A stretch of DNA of 64,000 nt from Hymenobacter aranciens (GCF_030580865.1 NZ_JAUQSY010000012.1:1-64000), one strand, 5' to 3'; shown: positions 1-8,688, numbered from the stretch's first letter. Numbers and translations are program-made. Notes: generated from the sequence alone by a model not told the origin.

Positions 1-77
1 TGGGTATTGGGTATTGGGTATTGGGTATTGGGTATTGGGTATTGGGTATTGGGTATTGGGTATTGGGTATTGGGTAT
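1..77. repeat. Heptanucleotide tandem repeat TGGGTAT x11
   Basis: Eleven perfect head-to-tail copies of TGGGTAT fill the first 77 bases, and the array is cut by the window edge, so its real length is unknown. Because 21 bases make three units, every frame stays open and spells a seven-residue peptide repeat (GIGYWVL type); this is a by-product, not a credible gene. A second, different heptamer array follows 13 bases later. Perfect short repeats of this kind are prone to slipped-strand length change. Confidence 0.95.
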
Positions 78-90
78 GAACTTTCCTGAA

Positions 91-146
91 CACCGAACAC
101 CGAACACCGAACACCGAACACCGAACACCGAACACCGAACACCGAA
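91..146. repeat. Heptanucleotide tandem repeat CACCGAA x8
   Basis: Eight perfect copies of CACCGAA lie between the TGGGTAT array and the promoter of the M16 peptidase gene. It has the same unit length as its neighbour but an unrelated sequence. The array ends about 45 bases upstream of the -7 element at 191-198, so length changes could alter the distance from upstream DNA to that promoter. Confidence 0.95.
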
Positions 147-190
147 CCTCACCACCAATATTCCATCAACGGCTTGCGGTTGTTGCCCCG

Positions 191-198
191 TACCTTTG
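191..198 (+). promoter_or_regulatory. Bacteroidota-type -7 element (TACCTTTG) for the M16 peptidase
   Basis: TACCTTTG matches the TAnnTTTG consensus of the primary Bacteroidota sigma factor exactly. It ends 8 bases before the ATG at 207, so the transcript should have almost no leader. A well spaced TTG (-33) is not obvious. The element favours the ATG at 207 over the in-frame TTG at 174, which lies upstream of the promoter. Confidence 0.6.
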
Positions 199-206
199 CC
201 TTTCTT

Positions 207-1445
207 ATGACCGACTACCATATCCACGAATACCCCAACGGCATCCGCTTGCTGCACAAGCAGGTGCTGCATACCAAAATAGCCCACTGCGGTTTCCTCT
301 TAGACATCGGCTCGCGCGACGAGCAGGCCCATCAGCAGGGCCTGGCCCACTTCTGGGAGCACATGGCCTTCAAAGGCACCACCAAGCGCAAGAGCTTCCA
401 CATCCTCAACCGCCTCGAAAGCGTGGGCGGCGAGCTCAACGCCTACACCACCAAGGAGAAAATCTGCTTCTACGCCACGCTGCTCAGCAGCCACTTCGAG
501 CGCGCCTTTGAGCTGCTCACCGACCTCACGTTCAATTCTGTATTTCCAGGTAAGGAGCTGGAAAAGGAGCGCGGCGTCATCCTCGAAGAAATGAGCATGT
601 ACCAGGACGCCCCCGAAGACGCCATCATCGACGACTTCGACGAAGTCGTCTTCGGCGCGCACCCGCTGGGCGTCAACATCCTCGGCACCCGCGAGAGCGT
701 GAGCAACTTCCAGACCGCGGACTTCCACACCTTCTATAACGAGAACGTGCGCACCGACCGGCTGGTGTTCAGCTCCGTGAGCAACCTGCCGTTTAAGGAA
801 GTGAAGCGTCTGGCCGATAAGTTCCTGGCCCCGCTGCCCGCCCGCCTGGGCCCGCGCCCCCGCCTGGCCGTAGGCGGCTACCAGCGCAAGGACAAGGTGG
901 AGAAGCGCCCCATCACCCAGGCCCACTGCCTGCTCGGCGGCCCCGCCTACGCCCTCGCCGACGAGCGCCGCATCCCGTTCTTCATGCTGAACAACATCCT
1001 CGGCGGCCCCGGCATGAACTCGCGCCTCAACCTGGCCGTGCGCGAGAAGTACGGCCTCGTCTATACCATCGACAGCTCCTACTCGCCCTACACCGATACA
1101 GGCCTCTTCGGCATCTACTTCGGCACCGAGGGCAAGCAGGTGAAGCGCACCATCGGCCTGGTGCAGAAGGAACTGAAGCTGCTGCGCGAAAAGACCCTCA
1201 CCACCAACCAGCTCCACATCGCCAAAAACCAGCTCATGGGTCAGCTCGCCATGAGCGAGGAAAGCAACTCGGGCCTAATGCAGCTGCTGGGCAAGAGCAC
1301 GCTGGACCTGGGCCACGTCGAGCCGCTGACGAGCATCTTCGAGCGCATCAATAAAATAACCGCCAGCGAGCTGCAGGAAATGGCGAACGAGGTGCTGACG
1401 GAGGATAATCTGAGCGTGCTGCAGTACGTGCCGGAGGGGAAGTAG
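207..1445 (+). CDS. M16 family zinc peptidase (insulinase/processing-peptidase type)
   Basis: The product has 412 residues. Members of this family are zinc proteases related to mitochondrial processing peptidase beta subunit and often trim peptides or processed leader sequences. The inverted zinc motif HFWEH is seen with H48, E51 and H52, followed by a Glu pair at 127-128 within ILEEMSM, the spacing expected for the third ligand. The second, non-catalytic M16 half follows, with the GGPGMNSRL and Y-GLVY region near 270-295. There is no signal peptide, so a cytoplasmic location is inferred. The ATG at 207 was chosen over an in-frame TTG at 174 because a TACCTTTG promoter element lies between them. 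The physiological substrate cannot be told from sequence. Confidence 0.93.
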   Translation: MTDYHIHEYPNGIRLLHKQVLHTKIAHCGFLLDIGSRDEQAHQQGLAHFWEHMAFKGTTKRKSFHILNRLESVGGELNAYTTKEKICFYATLLSSHFERAFELLTDLTFNSVFPGKELEKERGVILEEMSMYQDAPEDAIIDDFDEVVFGAHPLGVNILGTRESVSNFQTADFHTFYNENVRTDRLVFSSVSNLPFKEVKRLADKFLAPLPARLGPRPRLAVGGYQRKDKVEKRPITQAHCLLGGPAYALADERRIPFFMLNNILGGPGMNSRLNLAVREKYGLVYTIDSSYSPYTDTGLFGIYFGTEGKQVKRTIGLVQKELKLLREKTLTTNQLHIAKNQLMGQLAMSEESNSGLMQLLGKSTLDLGHVEPLTSIFERINKITASELQEMANEVLTEDNLSVLQYVPEGK

Positions 1446-1447
1446 GC

Positions 1448-1534
1448 TGTAGCGCGAACTTTGTAGTTCGCGTCCCCGCGCCGGTTCAACGACTATAATG
1501 GCGCGGGGACGCGAACTACAAAGTTCGCGCTACA
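1448..1534. repeat. Long perfect palindrome, family 1 copy A
   Basis: Perfect 35-base arms (1448-1482 and 1500-1534) flank a 17-base loop. The arms themselves contain a shorter palindrome built on GCGAACT-TTGT-AGTTCGC. The element starts 2 bases after the stop codon of the peptidase gene and ends 4 bases before the ATG of the SRA-domain gene. A diverged relative with the same core lies at 59506-59571. Such elements resemble REP/MITE-like intergenic palindromes; there is no transposase gene beside it. Confidence 0.9.
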
Positions 1535-1538
1535 CCGT

Positions 1539-1979
1539 ATGCCTCATTTCGGCCCCATCGCCCACGCCCAGCCCGGCGACCTCTTCGCCTCCCGTGCCGA
1601 GCTCTCGCTGCTGCGCCAGCACCGCCCGCCCCGCGCCGGCGTGTGCGCCACCGCCGCCGCGGGCGCCGAAAGCCTCATCCTCGCCGACCAGTACGAGGAC
1701 GACGAAATCCACGACGACTACTTCTGGTACGCCGGCCACGGCGCCCGCGACCCCAAAACCGGCCACCAAACCGCCGACCAGACCCTCGACGCCCGCAACC
1801 AGGGCTTAATCAAGAGCCACGAAACCGGCCAGCCCATCCGCGTCTTCCGGCGGGTGGCCCCGGCCGGCCCGGCGCAGTTCCGCTACGAGGGGCTGTGGCG
1901 CGTGGTGGCGTGGGAGTATGTGCGGGGCAAGTCGGGGTATATGGTGTACCGGTTCCGGCTGGAGCCGCTAGCGGTGTAA
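1539..1979 (+). CDS. Stand-alone SRA-YDG domain protein
   Basis: A 146-residue protein that is essentially one SRA (YDG) domain. Recognisable landmarks are FGPI and PGDLFASRAEL near the N-terminus, QYEDDEIHDDYFWYAGHGA around 60-80, DPKTGHQTADQ just after, and PIRVFRR near 110. In known families this fold flips out and reads 5-methylcytosine or 5-hydroxymethylcytosine, and in bacteria it is usually fused to an HNH or other nuclease. Here the reading frame stops right after the domain and neither flank encodes a nuclease, so this is a lone reader domain or the remnant of a fusion. The start follows a long palindrome by 4 bases and no promoter is visible. Binding specificity is unknown. Confidence 0.85.
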   Translation: MPHFGPIAHAQPGDLFASRAELSLLRQHRPPRAGVCATAAAGAESLILADQYEDDEIHDDYFWYAGHGARDPKTGHQTADQTLDARNQGLIKSHETGQPIRVFRRVAPAGPAQFRYEGLWRVVAWEYVRGKSGYMVYRFRLEPLAV

Positions 1980-2036
1980 CCCCACCCCCGGCCCGCGCCG
2001 ACGGCCCCGTACCTTTTTAGTTGTTCTCTTCCAGTC

Positions 2037-2681
2037 ATGTCCAACGACCCCCTCCAGCACTACGCCGACCAGCACACCACGCCCGAGCCTCCGCTACTAG
2101 CCCAGCTCACCCGCGAAACCCACGTGCAGCTCCTCATGCCGCGTATGAGCAGCGGCCACGCCCAGGGCCGCCTGTTGAGCATGCTCAGCCATTTGATTAA
2201 GCCGCGAAGGATTCTGGAAATCGGCACTTTCACCGGCTACGCCGCCCTGTGCCTGGCCGAGGGCCTGGCCCCCGACGGCCTACTGCACACCATCGAAGTA
2301 AACCCCGAGCGCGAGGCGCGCATCCGGCGCTACGTGGCCGCCGCCGGTCTGGCGGAAAAAATCCAGCTGCACATCGGCGCGGCGCGCGAAGTTTTGAGCC
2401 TCTTGGTCGATGAAGTATGGGACTTAGTCTTTATTGACGCTGACAAGGTTAACAACGGCCTTTACTTTGATTTGGTAATTGACCAGGTGCGGCCCGGTGG
2501 CCTGCTTCTCATCGACAACGTGCTGTGGGGCGGCAAGGTGCTGCCCGACTACCCCGTAAAGCCCAGCGACAAGGACACGCTGGCCGTGCGCGCCTTCAAC
2601 GACCGCGTGGCCCAGGACCCCCGGCTGGAAAGCGTGCTGCTGCCGCTGCGCGACGGGCTGCTGCTGCTGCGGAAGCGGTAG
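2037..2681 (+). CDS. SAM-dependent O-methyltransferase (family 3, CCoAOMT-like)
   Basis: The 214-residue product shows the class I SAM fold: motif I EIGTFTGYAALCLAEGL near residue 60, the HTIEVNPER acidic loop, VFIDADK near 135 and IDNVLWGGKV near 160. These metal-dependent enzymes methylate small catechol-like or hydroxylated compounds, and the substrate of bacterial members is usually unknown. The length is normal for the family. Upstream, TACCTTTT around 2010 resembles a -7 element with a short leader. It stands alone between the SRA gene and the outer-membrane barrel gene, so context does not reveal the substrate. Confidence 0.9.
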   Translation: MSNDPLQHYADQHTTPEPPLLAQLTRETHVQLLMPRMSSGHAQGRLLSMLSHLIKPRRILEIGTFTGYAALCLAEGLAPDGLLHTIEVNPEREARIRRYVAAAGLAEKIQLHIGAAREVLSLLVDEVWDLVFIDADKVNNGLYFDLVIDQVRPGGLLLIDNVLWGGKVLPDYPVKPSDKDTLAVRAFNDRVAQDPRLESVLLPLRDGLLLLRKR

Positions 2682-2762
2682 GAGCTGGAGTAGGGCCGCC
2701 CGGAAGTCAACGAAGCCGCCGCAAAAACGTCAAAGGGCATTCCCGCGACCTACTCGAACTTC

Positions 2763-5666
2763 ATGCGCAACTATTTTCTACTCGTCTTCCTGCTGTTAAG
2801 CACGCTGGCGGCCCGCGCCCAGGCGCCCACCACCGTCAGCGGCCGCGTCGTGGATGGCAAAGACCAGTCGCCCCTCATCGGGGCCAACGTGCTGCTCATC
2901 CACCTGCCCGACTCGGTGAAAACCGGCGCGGCGGCCGATGCCGAAGGCAAGTTTCAGCTGGACAACGTGGCCGCCGGGCGCTACGTGCTCGACATCTCCT
3001 ACGTGGGCTATGCCCAGCAGCGGCAGACCATCACCGTGGCGGGCAGCCCGGTGGTGCTGGGCACGCTGGCGCTGGCCACCGGCGGCATCCAGCTCAAGGG
3101 CGTGACCGTGGTGGGCCAGGCCGCCCAGAGTGTGCAGAAGGGCGACACCACCCAGTACAACGCCCGCGCCTTTAAAACCAACCCCGACGCCAACGCCAAC
3201 GACCTAATCCAGAAGATGCCGGGCGTGACCGTGGGCGCCGACGGCAAGGTGCAGGCCCAGGGCGAAAACGTGCAGCAGGTGCTCGTGGACGGCAAGCCCT
3301 TCTTCGGCACCGACCCCGACGCGGTGCTCAAAAACCTGCCCGCCGACGTCATCGACAAAGTCGAAGTATTCGACCAGCGCAGCGAGCAGAGCCGCTTCTC
3401 GGGCTTCGACGACGGCAACACCACCAAGACCATCAACATCATCACCAAGGCCGAGTACAAGAACGGGCGCTTCGGCCGCATCGTGGCCGGCGCGGGCACC
3501 GAGCGCTACAAGGCCAGCGGCAACCTCAACGACTTTCACGGCGACCGGCGCCTCTCGGTAGTGGCCCAGGCCAACAACGTGAACGAGCAGAATTTCAGTC
3601 CCGAAGACCTGGCCGGCGTGTCGGGTAACTCGAACCAGGGCGGGGGCGGCCAGGGCGGCGGCCGCAACGGCGGCAACCGCGGCGGCGGGGGAGGAGGCGG
3701 TGGCGGCGGCAACGCCAGCGACTTCCTCGTGAACCAGAGCGGCGGCATCACCAAAAGCCTCGCCGGCGGCCTCAACTACTCCAACGCCTGGAACAAGAAG
3801 ACCGAGCTGACCGGCAGCTACTTCTTCAACCGCGGCAACAACAGTCTTCTCAGCAGTACCTTCCGCCGCTACACCCTGCCCGAGCAGAGCAACATCACCT
3901 ACACCCAGAACGCCACCACCGGCAGCGTCAACACCAACCACCGCCTCAACTTCCGGCTGGAGCACAAGATTGACTCGGCCAACACCATCCTGTTTCGCCC
4001 GCGCTTCAGCTCGCAGCAGAACGATGCCACCAGCAACTTTAGCGGCGCCACCGACAGCGCCGGGGTGCGGCAGAGCGACATCCTGAGCAACTACCGCGCT
4101 GCCACCACGGCCATCAGCTCCAACAACGACCTGCTGTTCAGCCACCGCTTCCGTAAGCCGGGGCGCACGTTCTCGCTGGGCGCGGTGGCCAACTATAACC
4201 GCCGCACCGGCGACAACAACCTGCTGACCACTAACACCGGCCAGTCATCCTCCGACCTCAACCAGTTTTCCACCCTCACCCAGGAAGGCTGGAACCTGAG
4301 CGGCAATTTCGCCTACTCGGAGCCGCTCAGCAAGCAGGACCAGCTGCAAGTCAACTACACCCTGGGCTACGCGCCGAACAACTCCAACAAGCGCACCTTC
4401 AACTTCGAAAACGCCGAGCAGCAGTACTCGCGCCTCGACACGACGCTGAGCAACGTGTTTGAGAACTACTACCTCAACCAGGCCGGCGGCGTGACCTACC
4501 GCCACGTGACGCCTAAATACCAGGCTTCGGTGGGCGCGGCTGTGCAGTCGTCGGTGCTCAACAGCGATACCGAGTTTCCGACGGTGGGCACCGGCCGCTA
4601 CACCTTTCTGAACCTGCTGCCCAACGCCAACCTGAACTACAAGTTCAGCAAGCAGAAAAACCTGCGCCTGAACTACCGCACCAGCACCAGTCCGCCCAGC
4701 GTCAGCCAACTGCAGGCCGTGGTAAATAACTCCAACCCCCTGCAGCTCACCATCGGCAACCCCGACCTGCGGCAGGAGTACCAGCACAACGTGAACGTGC
4801 GCTACACGGCCTCGGCGCCCGACAAGGCCAGCAACTTCTTCGCCCTGCTCGGCGGCTCCTACACCCAGAACCCCATTGCCAACCGCACCACCGTGGCCGC
4901 CCAGGCCCAGACTATCACGCCCGAAGGCACCACCCGCGCCGTGGACCTGCCCGCCGGCGCCCAGCTCACCCAGCCCGTCAACCTCAGCCAGCAGTACACC
5001 CTGCGCTCGCTGCTGAGCTACGGCCAGCCCATCAAGGCCATCAAAACCAACGTGAACGGCAGCGTCAACGCCAACTTCAACCAGACCCCCGGCCTGGTCA
5101 ACGGCCAGCTGAACTACGCCCGTACCCCCAGCGTGGGCCTGGGCCTGACCCTGAGCAGCAACATCAGCGAGAAGCTGGACTTCACGGTGTCGTCGAACTC
5201 CACCAAGAGCTACGTGTTCAACACCCTGCAGGACGCCAGCACCAGCTACTTCAACCAAAGCACCCGCCTGCGCCTGAGCTGGATAGTGGGCCCGGGTATC
5301 AGCATTCAGACCGACGTGGCACACACGGCCTACTCGGGCCTCTCGGCCGGCTACAACCAGCAGTACATCCTCTGGAACGCCAGCATTGGCAAGAAAATCT
5401 TCCCCGGCCAGCGCGGCGAAATCAAGCTCTACGCCTTTGACCTGCTCAACCAGAACCAGGGCATCCAGCGCAACGTGACCTCGGCGTACTACGAAGACGT
5501 GCAGACGACCATTCTGCAGCGCTACCTAATGCTGATGTTTACTTACAACATCCGCAGCGGCAACGTGCAGCCCGCCGATGGCCCCACCGATGGGCCAGGC
5601 GGGCGCGGCGGGCGGCCGGATGGTCCACCGCCGGGCGGCGGTGGGGGCGGGCCGTACGGCGGGTAA
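2763..5666 (+). CDS. Outer-membrane beta-barrel protein, TonB-receptor-like, with carboxypeptidase-regulatory domain
   Basis: The 967-residue product begins with a signal peptide (MRNYFLLVFLLLSTLAARAQ) followed by a carboxypeptidase-regulatory-like domain (about 23-110). A plug-like segment follows with DLIQKMPGV, QVLVDGKPFFG and IDKVEVFDQRSEQS, and a long beta-barrel runs to the end. This layout fits the Bacteroidota outer-membrane beta-barrel family related to TonB-dependent receptors but lacking a SusD partner; no susD-like gene lies nearby. A Gly/Asn-rich low-complexity stretch sits near 285-318 and a Gly/Pro-rich tail ends the protein, both probably surface or periplasmic linkers. The ligand is unknown. 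Transcription seems to stop near the palindrome at 5669. Confidence 0.88.
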   Translation: MRNYFLLVFLLLSTLAARAQAPTTVSGRVVDGKDQSPLIGANVLLIHLPDSVKTGAAADAEGKFQLDNVAAGRYVLDISYVGYAQQRQTITVAGSPVVLGTLALATGGIQLKGVTVVGQAAQSVQKGDTTQYNARAFKTNPDANANDLIQKMPGVTVGADGKVQAQGENVQQVLVDGKPFFGTDPDAVLKNLPADVIDKVEVFDQRSEQSRFSGFDDGNTTKTINIITKAEYKNGRFGRIVAGAGTERYKASGNLNDFHGDRRLSVVAQANNVNEQNFSPEDLAGVSGNSNQGGGGQGGGRNGGNRGGGGGGGGGGNASDFLVNQSGGITKSLAGGLNYSNAWNKKTELTGSYFFNRGNNSLLSSTFRRYTLPEQSNITYTQNATTGSVNTNHRLNFRLEHKIDSANTILFRPRFSSQQNDATSNFSGATDSAGVRQSDILSNYRAATTAISSNNDLLFSHRFRKPGRTFSLGAVANYNRRTGDNNLLTTNTGQSSSDLNQFSTLTQEGWNLSGNFAYSEPLSKQDQLQVNYTLGYAPNNSNKRTFNFENAEQQYSRLDTTLSNVFENYYLNQAGGVTYRHVTPKYQASVGAAVQSSVLNSDTEFPTVGTGRYTFLNLLPNANLNYKFSKQKNLRLNYRTSTSPPSVSQLQAVVNNSNPLQLTIGNPDLRQEYQHNVNVRYTASAPDKASNFFALLGGSYTQNPIANRTTVAAQAQTITPEGTTRAVDLPAGAQLTQPVNLSQQYTLRSLLSYGQPIKAIKTNVNGSVNANFNQTPGLVNGQLNYARTPSVGLGLTLSSNISEKLDFTVSSNSTKSYVFNTLQDASTSYFNQSTRLRLSWIVGPGISIQTDVAHTAYSGLSAGYNQQYILWNASIGKKIFPGQRGEIKLYAFDLLNQNQGIQRNVTSAYYEDVQTTILQRYLMLMFTYNIRSGNVQPADGPTDGPGGRGGRPDGPPPGGGGGGPYGG

Positions 5667-5668
5667 GA

Positions 5669-5762
5669 AAGAGTTAAAAGGTAAAAGTGAAGAGTTAAAA
5701 TGCGGATAGAAGCTCTTGGCAACTACTCGCTTTTAACTCTTCACTTTTACCTTTTAACTCTT
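5669..5762. repeat. AT-rich palindrome with 32-base perfect arms
   Basis: Arms 5669-5700 and 5731-5762 are perfect reverse complements around a 30-base loop. Each arm contains AAGAGTTAAAA twice, so the element also carries direct repeats. It starts 2 bases after the stop codon of the barrel gene. Its AT-rich content contrasts sharply with the flanking GC-rich genes, which suggests an inserted element. It could act as a transcript-end hairpin, although no clear T-run follows. Confidence 0.9.
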
Positions 5763-5810
5763 CTTCACGCGAAAAGCAGGTACTTTGTAGCTCCACGATG
5801 CCCTCCGCGT

Positions 5811-8219
5811 ATGCGCAAACCTGCTTTCCTGTTGCTGCTCCTGGCCCTGGCTGCCTCCACCCGGGCCCAGACCACCCGCCCGCACCCCGACGTGCCCGCC
5901 GCGATGGACGTGGCCGGCCTGCACCTGGAAATCAACGAGGCCGCCCGCACGCTCATCCAGCAGAAGGCCGACGCGCTGTGCCGCCATCAGCCCTCGTTTC
6001 AGGCCCGGGTCGATTTGGCCGATGGCTCGTTTCCCATCATTGATAAGGTATTGCAGCAGGAGGGCGTGCCGCTCGATTTCCGCTACCTCGTGCTGCAGGA
6101 AAGCGCCCTGCGCGGCGACGCCCAGAGCATTCACGAGGCCGTGGGCTACTGGCAGATGAAGAAAGGCACCGCCACCGACCTCGGCCTGCTGGTGAATGAG
6201 CAGGTGGACGAGCGCCGCCACCTCACGGCCAGCACCCGCGCCGCCGCCCGCTACCTCTCGCGCAACAACGCCAACCTGCGCAACTGGATGAATGCCCTGC
6301 TGAGCTACAACACCGGCCCCGGCGGCGTGAAAGCCTACGTGCTGCCCACCGATAAGGGCGCCACCGAGATGAGCATCACCGAGCAGACTTCGCCCTACGT
6401 GCTCATGTTTCTGGCCCACTGCATTGCCTTCGAGCCGGCCTGCGGCATGAACCCCAAGCCCCCGCTGCGCCTGCAGGAATTTCCGGCCGTGCCGGGGCAG
6501 AGCCTCGCCCAGCAGGCCGACATCATCTACGCCGACCCGGCCGCGCTGGCGGTGCACAACCGCTGGCTGCTGGCCCCCGTGGTGCCCGCCGACCGGCCCT
6601 ACACGCTCATCGTGCCCATCACCGATGCGGCGGCGGCCGCCGGCCTCGCCGCTGGCCAGCGCGGCATCACCGAAACGCAGCTCATCACCGCGCCCACGCT
6701 CAACGCCCGTAACAAGGCCGAGGTGCGCGTCAACAACCTGCGCGCCCTCGTTGCCCTGCCCAACGAAAGCAAGGAAGACCTGGCCCGCCGCGGCGGCGTG
6801 AAGCTGGGCCACTTCCTGCGCTTCAACGAGCTGCGCGGGTTCGACAATGCCATTGCCGGCCGGCCCTACTTCCTGCAGCACAAGCGCGACGTGGCCGCCG
6901 TGGAGTACCACGTGGTGCAGGCCAATGAGTCGGTAGCCGACGTGGCGCAGAAGTACGGCATCCGCCAGCACGCCATCCAGCAAAAAAACCACTTGGCGAA
7001 GAACGAGGAGCTGCGCCCCGGCCGCGTGCTGTGGCTGCAGCACACCCGCCCCCGCTCCATTGCCGTGGAATACCGCAATGAGCAGGAGGGCATCGGGCTG
7101 GAAATGCCGGTGGGCACGCCCCGCCCCGCCCGCCCGGTGGCAGTGGTGCCCGTGGTGCCGCCCGTGGCGCCCCTGCCACCGACCGCCGAGCCCGCGCCGG
7201 TGGTAGTGGCCCCGGCCCCCAAACCCACGCCGACGCCCGCCACCGAGCCGTCCGAAGCCCGCGAAATCCCGGACGCCCCCGATGTGGACGCCGCCACCGA
7301 GGCGCTGAACAGCCGCCCGGCGGTGGTCGTTGCGCCGCCCGCCCTGCCCACGCCCCGGCCCCTGCCGCCCACCCCCGCCGCCCCGCTCAGCCTGCCGCCC
7401 CGCGCCCCGCTGCCCACCGGCGGCCTGGCCGATGAGCCCGAACCGGAAACCGTGACGGCCCGGCCCACCGCGCCGAAGCCCGCCGCCCCCCGGCCGGTGG
7501 CTTCCAAGCCCGCTGTCCCGGCGCCGACTGCCGAAGCCCCCGCCGCCCTGCCGAAGCCCATTGTGCTGCCGCAACCGGCGAAGACCATGCCACCCCGGCC
7601 CGCCGCGCCGGTAGCTGCGGCCGCGGTTGCGCCGGCCCCCGCCCGCCCTGCCGCCCCGGTCGCCGACACCGACGGCAAGGTACTGGTGACGTATCAGCCC
7701 GCCGCAAGGCCTGCCCCCGGCAAAGCGCCCGCCCCTAAGGCTCCAATTGCCACTCCGGCTACTGCTGCCGACGAGTTGCACCGCGTGGTCCCCGGCGAAA
7801 CCGTGTACGGCCTGGCCCGGCAGTACGAAATCAAGCCCGCCGACCTGCTGGCCTGGAATAACCTGCCGCCCAACGCCGGCCTGAGCGTGGGCCAGCTCGT
7901 TCGCCTGCGTCCGGCGGCAGAAGCGGCGCCCGCGCCCGTTGTCCCGGCGGCGCCCCCTGCCGCTACCAAGCCCACGCCTGCCGCCAGCAAGCCCGCCGCC
8001 GCCCTGCGCCTGGCTACTACCGCGCCTAACCCTGCCCTCTACGTGCCGCCTACCCCGAAAAAAGCCGCTGCCAGCAGCCAGCACACCGTGGTGGCTGGCG
8101 AAACGCTGTACAGTATTTCACGGCTTTATGAGGTAAAAGTAGAAAGCCTTAAAGTCTGGAATAACAACCATGTAGATGCCGTCAAGGTAGGGGAGGTATT
8201 GCGCGTGAAAGCTCCATAG
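5811..8219 (+). CDS. LysM-containing lytic transglycosylase (MltD-like)
   Basis: An 802-residue secreted murein hydrolase. After a signal peptide (MRKPAFLLLLLALAASTRAQ) there is a GH23/SLT domain at about 65-215, with the catalytic Glu in YLVLQESAL, then GYWQMKKGTA and LSYNTGPGGV. One LysM module lies near 385-430, a long Pro/Ala-rich linker covers about 440-660, and two further LysM modules lie near 670-715 and 755-802, binding peptidoglycan. Lytic transglycosylases cleave the MurNAc-GlcNAc bond to give anhydromuropeptides. The ATG at 5811 was chosen because it opens the signal peptide; a longer reading from 5700 would run through the palindrome loop. GTACTTTG at 5780-5787 is a near match to the -7 element. 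Confidence 0.92.
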   Translation: MRKPAFLLLLLALAASTRAQTTRPHPDVPAAMDVAGLHLEINEAARTLIQQKADALCRHQPSFQARVDLADGSFPIIDKVLQQEGVPLDFRYLVLQESALRGDAQSIHEAVGYWQMKKGTATDLGLLVNEQVDERRHLTASTRAAARYLSRNNANLRNWMNALLSYNTGPGGVKAYVLPTDKGATEMSITEQTSPYVLMFLAHCIAFEPACGMNPKPPLRLQEFPAVPGQSLAQQADIIYADPAALAVHNRWLLAPVVPADRPYTLIVPITDAAAAAGLAAGQRGITETQLITAPTLNARNKAEVRVNNLRALVALPNESKEDLARRGGVKLGHFLRFNELRGFDNAIAGRPYFLQHKRDVAAVEYHVVQANESVADVAQKYGIRQHAIQQKNHLAKNEELRPGRVLWLQHTRPRSIAVEYRNEQEGIGLEMPVGTPRPARPVAVVPVVPPVAPLPPTAEPAPVVVAPAPKPTPTPATEPSEAREIPDAPDVDAATEALNSRPAVVVAPPALPTPRPLPPTPAAPLSLPPRAPLPTGGLADEPEPETVTARPTAPKPAAPRPVASKPAVPAPTAEAPAALPKPIVLPQPAKTMPPRPAAPVAAAAVAPAPARPAAPVADTDGKVLVTYQPAARPAPGKAPAPKAPIATPATAADELHRVVPGETVYGLARQYEIKPADLLAWNNLPPNAGLSVGQLVRLRPAAEAAPAPVVPAAPPAATKPTPAASKPAAALRLATTAPNPALYVPPTPKKAAASSQHTVVAGETLYSISRLYEVKVESLKVWNNNHVDAVKVGEVLRVKAP

Positions 8220-8362
8220 CCTGGGAAAAGATAACAGTCATTTGTGAGATTTTGGGAACAATTTGCGTTATTGCGGTTGTATTACTGCCGCCCGCAGCAC
8301 CCAGCTGCTAAAGCCGCTGTCTGATTTCAACTTTTTTCCCTCACACTCTCTTTTCTTTTTGT

Positions 8363-8632
8363 ATGAAACACCTCCTGATTCTCTGCGCCCTGTTGGTAGC
8401 TACGGCTGACTTGCAAGCCAGCGCCCTGCCCACCCAAACCGACCCCAAGGCCGACAAAGCGGCTGCCAAGAAGGCCAAGAAAGCCCGCCGCCAGAAAGGC
8501 CCGGAGGTGTACAAAGGCCCGGTGGCCGAGCAGCTGCGCGTCATCGAAGATGCGCCCAACGCCCAGAAGGACCCCAACCCCGACAAAGAAGAAGCCAAAG
8601 CCGACCGCAAGAGCGACAAGGAAACGAAGTAA
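8363..8632 (+). CDS. Small secreted Lys/Ala-rich protein, unknown function
   Basis: The 89-residue product carries a likely signal peptide (MKHLLILCALLVATADLQAS) followed by a highly charged, Lys/Ala/Asp-rich mature part without aromatic core residues, so it is probably unstructured or helical in the periplasm. I recognise no family. It is followed 20 bases later by a strong terminator and preceded by about 140 non-coding bases, so it is a single-gene unit. The lysine-rich composition could suit interaction with DNA, LPS or peptidoglycan, but this is only a guess. Confidence 0.7.
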   Translation: MKHLLILCALLVATADLQASALPTQTDPKADKAAAKKAKKARRQKGPEVYKGPVAEQLRVIEDAPNAQKDPNPDKEEAKADRKSDKETK

Positions 8633-8651
8633 TTCGCCTGGCTTTTCCACT

Positions 8652-8688
8652 AAAAAACCTCCCGGCTCCACGGCCGGGAGGTTTTTTT
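8652..8688 (+). terminator. Rho-independent terminator
   Basis: A run of six A, the stem CCTCCCGGC / GCCGGGAGG, and a run of seven T form a symmetric hairpin directly after the small secreted protein gene. The A and T runs make it work in either direction. Confidence 0.9.

Noticed and set aside
1-210. Small protein translated from the heptanucleotide arrays
   Set aside because: The reading is only the repeat; no start signal or conservation argument supports it.
1498-1809. Alternative Pro/Ala/Thr-rich frame overlapping the SRA gene
   Set aside because: Low-complexity composition typical of a shifted frame; the SRA frame shows conserved motifs.
3204-5324. Long antisense frames inside the outer-membrane barrel gene
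   Set aside because: Same GC effect; the plus-strand protein has signal peptide, plug and barrel.
5754-8084. Very long open frame on the minus strand opposite the lytic transglycosylase
   Set aside because: High third-position GC leaves antisense frames open. The translation is rich in Gly, Arg and His without any family signature, whereas the plus strand has clear SLT and LysM domains.
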